NCBI RefSeq assembly: GCF_002022415.1
Contig: NZ_MUBG01000001.1
Coordinates: 744,001-808,000 of the forward strand
Direction: 5' to 3'
DNA length: 64,000 nucleotides
From: Bartonella sp. WD12.1
GTDB lineage: Bacteria > Pseudomonadota > Alphaproteobacteria > Rhizobiales > Rhizobiaceae
A program made the translations under genes and the position numbers. Below the pieces are notes generated by a model. It was not told the origin of the DNA and ran no database searches. It saw only the letters and a program-made list of their open reading frames with translations. Shown one piece after another: positions 61,253 to 64,000 of the stretch. The stretch's first letter is position 1, and each line of letters starts with the position of its first letter.

Positions 61253-62384
61253 AAGTGTAAAACATATTTCTATAAAAATAAGAATATTTTGAATTCATTA
61301 TTCAAATTTTTAGCTCTTTTTTTGAGTAACATTTTGAAATTTCATAATATTTTTATTTAAAGAAGCTTTGTAAATTCTTTTATCTCAGCATAAACTATAG
61401 AATCTGCCGTATTAATTCTAGAAAATAATTTTATTAATTGAATGTAAAAAAATTCTGCAGAAATAAAAGGATAGTTTTTTGGTTGTTTATTATTTTCAAA
61501 AATGAAACTTCAACCATTTTTAAATCATTAAAAGCTTGAGCACAAAATTTTGTAATCTCTGCTCTAGCAGTTAAGTCTCATTTCCTTTTCAAAAGCAAAT
61601 AAAACAATTTTCACAAACAACGCGCATAAGCACGTGAATTGCAAGTAATGGGTATATTAACCCGCCTTTCTTTTAGCAAGATTAAGGTTAAATGACCTTA
61701 CAAAATTTGATACACTTTATTTATTCATACAAAAATTAAACACCAATACAGAAACTTGAACCCCATAAAAGCATTAATTGTTTTTATATAAAACTTCTAT
61801 AACAAGGAGTTAGTGTAGAAGATATTGAACACTCTATATTACCTGATATGACTTGACATAAAATGATAGCAATATGAAATTAATATCTATTCTATATATA
61901 ATTCATATTTTTATTTACTAGTTTTGATAAAAATTATGAAATAAAATGCTTCATTCAGTCCCCAGTACCTGATAAGACCCTACAAAAGCGCACCTGGAAT
62001 ATAAAAGTGTTTTGTGTTATCTTTTTTTGAAAAAATACCCTTAAAAACCTATTATATCTGATTAAATGATAATTGTTATATTAATATTTTTTCAACTCAT
62101 AAAAACAAAACATTTTTAAAGAAAAATCAAGTCACACAAATATATACAAATCATAGCTTAAAAGTTAGTAATAGTAGTATTTCTATTTTAAATTAGCCAA
62201 AATCATATCGTTATCATGATTAACAAAAATAAGACTTTTTAAGTTTTACATCAATATTTTTAAATAGAAAATTGATAAATATAATTATTTTACTTTACAA
62301 ATGATAATAACCTAATGCTAATTATTAAAAATTTAAGCATGAAGGAAATGAATAACCAAAACTTACCCAACAAAAAAGCAGAAA
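61253..62384. other. 1.1-kb AT-rich gap with gene debris
   Basis: No intact gene is visible. Two stretches look protein-coding but broken: a minus-strand remnant at about 61343-61620 (listed separately) and a plus-strand piece near 61790-61860 that reads QGVSVEDIEHSILPDMT between stops. The rest, 61880-62384, is very AT-rich and holds nothing I can support. Confidence 0.5.
61343..61620 (-). pseudogene. unidentified decayed coding sequence
   Basis: Three minus-strand pieces in different frames follow one another and have protein-like composition: FVKIVLFAFEKEMRL, then AEITKFCAQAFNDLKMVEVSF, then ENNKQPKNYPFISAEFF continuing to INTADSIVYAEIKEFTKLL and a stop at about 61343. Two frame breaks separate them. 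I do not recognise the family. It is probably a gene that died recently enough for the sequence still to be readable. Confidence 0.4.
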
Positions 62385-62918
62385 TTATAAAGACAAAACA
62401 TGATAGTCCCGATTAAAATACATTAAAGCGTCTTTTTCTTGATTACGGTTTATCGCAACAACTTCACCAATCAAAATATAATGAGTCGCATGTTGGTGCC
62501 AACAAATCAAACGGCAATCAAATGAAGCCAAGGCACCTGATAAGCTAGGTGCACCAGTCTGTAAAACATTCCATTGAGCTGTATTAAAGCGTTCAGTTTG
62601 TGTAAAACCACATCGCCCAGAAAAAACTTCTGACAAAGAACGATGTTTTCCTGCTAAGCTATTGACACAAAAATTTCCATTTTCCATAAACAGCTTATTT
62701 TCAGGATTATGCCGCATTAAGCAAACAAGAAGCATTGGAGGATCATCTGATAAAGAACAACAAGCCGAAACTGTCACTCCACGCTTTCCTTTAGCACCAT
62801 TTGTCGTTACAATATGTACTGCCCCTGCCAGACAACTCATAGTATCCCGATATTCTTGTGAAGAAACCGTAGCAACTTGTTGAAATTTAGGCATTAAATT
62901 TTTTGTATGATTTTGCAT
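62385..62918 (-). CDS. flavin reductase domain protein (RutF/HpaC-like)
   Basis: This 177-aa protein belongs to the FMN-binding split-barrel flavin reductases, which supply reduced flavin to partner oxygenases. Family blocks are AGAVHIVTTNGAKGKRGVTVSACCSLSDDPPMLLVC (one region around residues 31-66), NGNFCVNSLAG and LIGEVVAINRN. No partner monooxygenase is next to it, so the substrate is unknown. An internal ATG (MPKFQQ, eight residues in) is an alternative start. Confidence 0.85.
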   Translation of the reverse strand: MQNHTKNLMPKFQQVATVSSQEYRDTMSCLAGAVHIVTTNGAKGKRGVTVSACCSLSDDPPMLLVCLMRHNPENKLFMENGNFCVNSLAGKHRSLSEVFSGRCGFTQTERFNTAQWNVLQTGAPSLSGALASFDCRLICWHQHATHYILIGEVVAINRNQEKDALMYFNRDYHVLSL

Positions 62919-63073
62919 ATTTTTTACTTAGATAGCTCTCAAAATTTTAATGGATATTTCAATAAATTGATTTATTACACATTCTTATTCTTTTATATCA
63001 TATATGAGCAACAAAAATGTATATTTTATCACACAATATTATACGCTAAAAAGGGCTCACTCAGGAGATCTTA

Positions 63074-63748
63074 ATGCCCCGTTCCCATTTCATTTCACCC
63101 TCACTTTTGGCTGCTGATTTTTCTAAGCTCGGTCAGGAAATATCAGATGTTGTTGACGCTGGTGCAGACTGGCTTCACCTTGATATTATGGATGGCCACT
63201 TTGTTCCTAATATCACCTTTGGCCCTGATATCGTCAAAGCACTACGCCCACTAACCAAAGCAATATTTGATGTTCACCTCATGATAGCACCTGTAGATCC
63301 TTATCTTGAAGCCTTTGCGCAAGCTGGCTCAGATATTATAACCATTCATGCAGAAGCAGGTCCTCATATTCATCGTTCACTGCAGACAATCAAAGCGATG
63401 GGAAAAAAAGCTGGAGTTTCAATTAACCCAAGCACGCCAGAATACGTGTTGGAGTATTTGCTTGATCAATTAGATCTCATTCTTATTATGACTGTCAATC
63501 CAGGTTTTGGTGGACAAAGCTTCATCCCAGAAATGAAAAATAAAATCGAACGAGTAAAAAGTATGATTGCCAATCGACCTATTGATCTTGAAGTTGATGG
63601 TGGCATTACAGTTGATACAATTGGAATAGCTGCAAAAGCTGGTGCAAATGTATTTGTTGCAGGATCTGCAATTTATAAAAATGGTAACAAAAATCTTTAT
63701 AAAACACGTATTCACGCACTGCGCCAAGCAGCAAAACTCTCACAATAA
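63074..63748 (+). CDS. rpe: ribulose-phosphate 3-epimerase
   Basis: This TIM-barrel enzyme interconverts ribulose-5-phosphate and xylulose-5-phosphate in the pentose phosphate pathway. Hallmarks are ISPSLLAADFSKLGQE, DWLHLDIMDGHFVPNITFGP with metal/catalytic residues, FDVHLMI, IMTVNPGFGGQSFIP and LEVDGGI. Length 224 aa is normal. The ATG at 63074 follows CAGGAG. purB follows after nine bases, probably in the same operon. Confidence 0.97.
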   Translation: MPRSHFISPSLLAADFSKLGQEISDVVDAGADWLHLDIMDGHFVPNITFGPDIVKALRPLTKAIFDVHLMIAPVDPYLEAFAQAGSDIITIHAEAGPHIHRSLQTIKAMGKKAGVSINPSTPEYVLEYLLDQLDLILIMTVNPGFGGQSFIPEMKNKIERVKSMIANRPIDLEVDGGITVDTIGIAAKAGANVFVAGSAIYKNGNKNLYKTRIHALRQAAKLSQ

Positions 63749-63757
63749 GGAAAAATT

Positions 63758-64000
63758 ATGATCGAGCGTTATTCTCGCCCTGAAATGGTAGCAATTTGGT
63801 CACCAGAAACTAAATATCGTATTTGGTTTGAAATTGAAGCACACGCTTGTGATGCATTAGCTCAGCTTGGTGTTATTCCAGAAAAATCAGCTAAAATCAT
63901 TTGGGAAAAAGGTGCTGCTGCTGAATTTGATATTAATCGTATTAATGAAATTGAAGCGACTACAAAGCATGATGTTATAGCATTTTTAACCCACTTAGCT
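63758..64000 (+). CDS. purB: adenylosuccinate lyase (partial, runs off right edge)
   Basis: The first 81 codons of PurB are visible. The start MIERYSRPEMVAIWSPETKY and the later ATTKHDVIAFLTHLA are characteristic; this enzyme cleaves SAICAR and adenylosuccinate in purine synthesis. It starts nine bases after rpe with AAGGAA as ribosome-binding site. Confidence 0.95.
   Translation, partial: MIERYSRPEMVAIWSPETKYRIWFEIEAHACDALAQLGVIPEKSAKIIWEKGAAAEFDINRINEIEATTKHDVIAFLTHLA

Overview
The window is chromosomal DNA from an AT-rich alphaproteobacterium of the order Hyphomicrobiales (Rhizobiales), very probably a Bartonella. The genus is inferred from several things seen together: low GC, reduced gene content with long decayed gaps, an IalB (invasion-associated locus B) family protein, an Hbp/Omp25-like outer-membrane barrel, an exported Cu/Zn superoxide dismutase, phosphatidylcholine synthase, CckA, HdaA, and a free-standing NDUFS4-like complex I subunit. 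I could not run a species-level search.

Layout. 1-13.65 kb: the nuo operon from nuoC (cut by the left edge) to nuoN, in canonical order; nuoH is broken by a one-base shortage in a poly-G run. 13.66-23.6 kb, same strand: birA-like biotin ligase, RNase J, proS, lolC/E, lolD, sdhE, mfd. 23.6-30.2 kb: an orphan YejA-type solute-binding protein (-), an IalB-family protein (+), and rne (-) with a long leader. 30.2-35.4 kb: cell-wall amidase, PBP1A and prfB, which carries the RF2 programmed frameshift. 35.5-38.4 kb (-): bcp, tyrS, an alpha/beta hydrolase. 38.5-45.1 kb (+): a Suf iron-sulfur operon (cysteine desulfurase, sufB, sufC, sufD, sufS, sufT). 45.2-53 kb is a patchwork: sodC, an outer-membrane barrel with a very long low-complexity loop, tRNA-Ser, a small PepSY-like/membrane protein pair with a homopolymer-disrupted signal peptide, a Nudix hydrolase, a UbiH-like monooxygenase, pcs, a decayed integrase beside tRNA-Arg, an NDUFS4-like subunit and tRNA-Pro. 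53.5-60 kb: hdaA and an AI-2E family permease (-), purM-purN (+), cckA (-). 60-64 kb: FliO-like protein, dksA, a 1.1 kb gap with gene debris, a flavin reductase, rpe and the start of purB.

Functional links. Complex I and its remote NDUFS4-like subunit, SdhE and UbiH belong to respiration. The Suf operon could supply the Fe-S clusters that NuoB/E/F/G/I-type subunits and SdhB need. RNase E and RNase J together cover mRNA turnover. The amidase, PBP1A and LolCDE serve the envelope. The IalB-like, SodC and Hbp-like proteins are the likely host-facing products.

I did not find a clear, wholly new multi-gene system. The observations most worth checking are the homopolymer-linked frame breaks in nuoH and in the PepSY-like gene, the roughly 165-residue low-complexity loop in the barrel protein, a perfect 16-bp palindrome in the rne/amidase intergenic region, and the fossil integrase beside tRNA-Arg.
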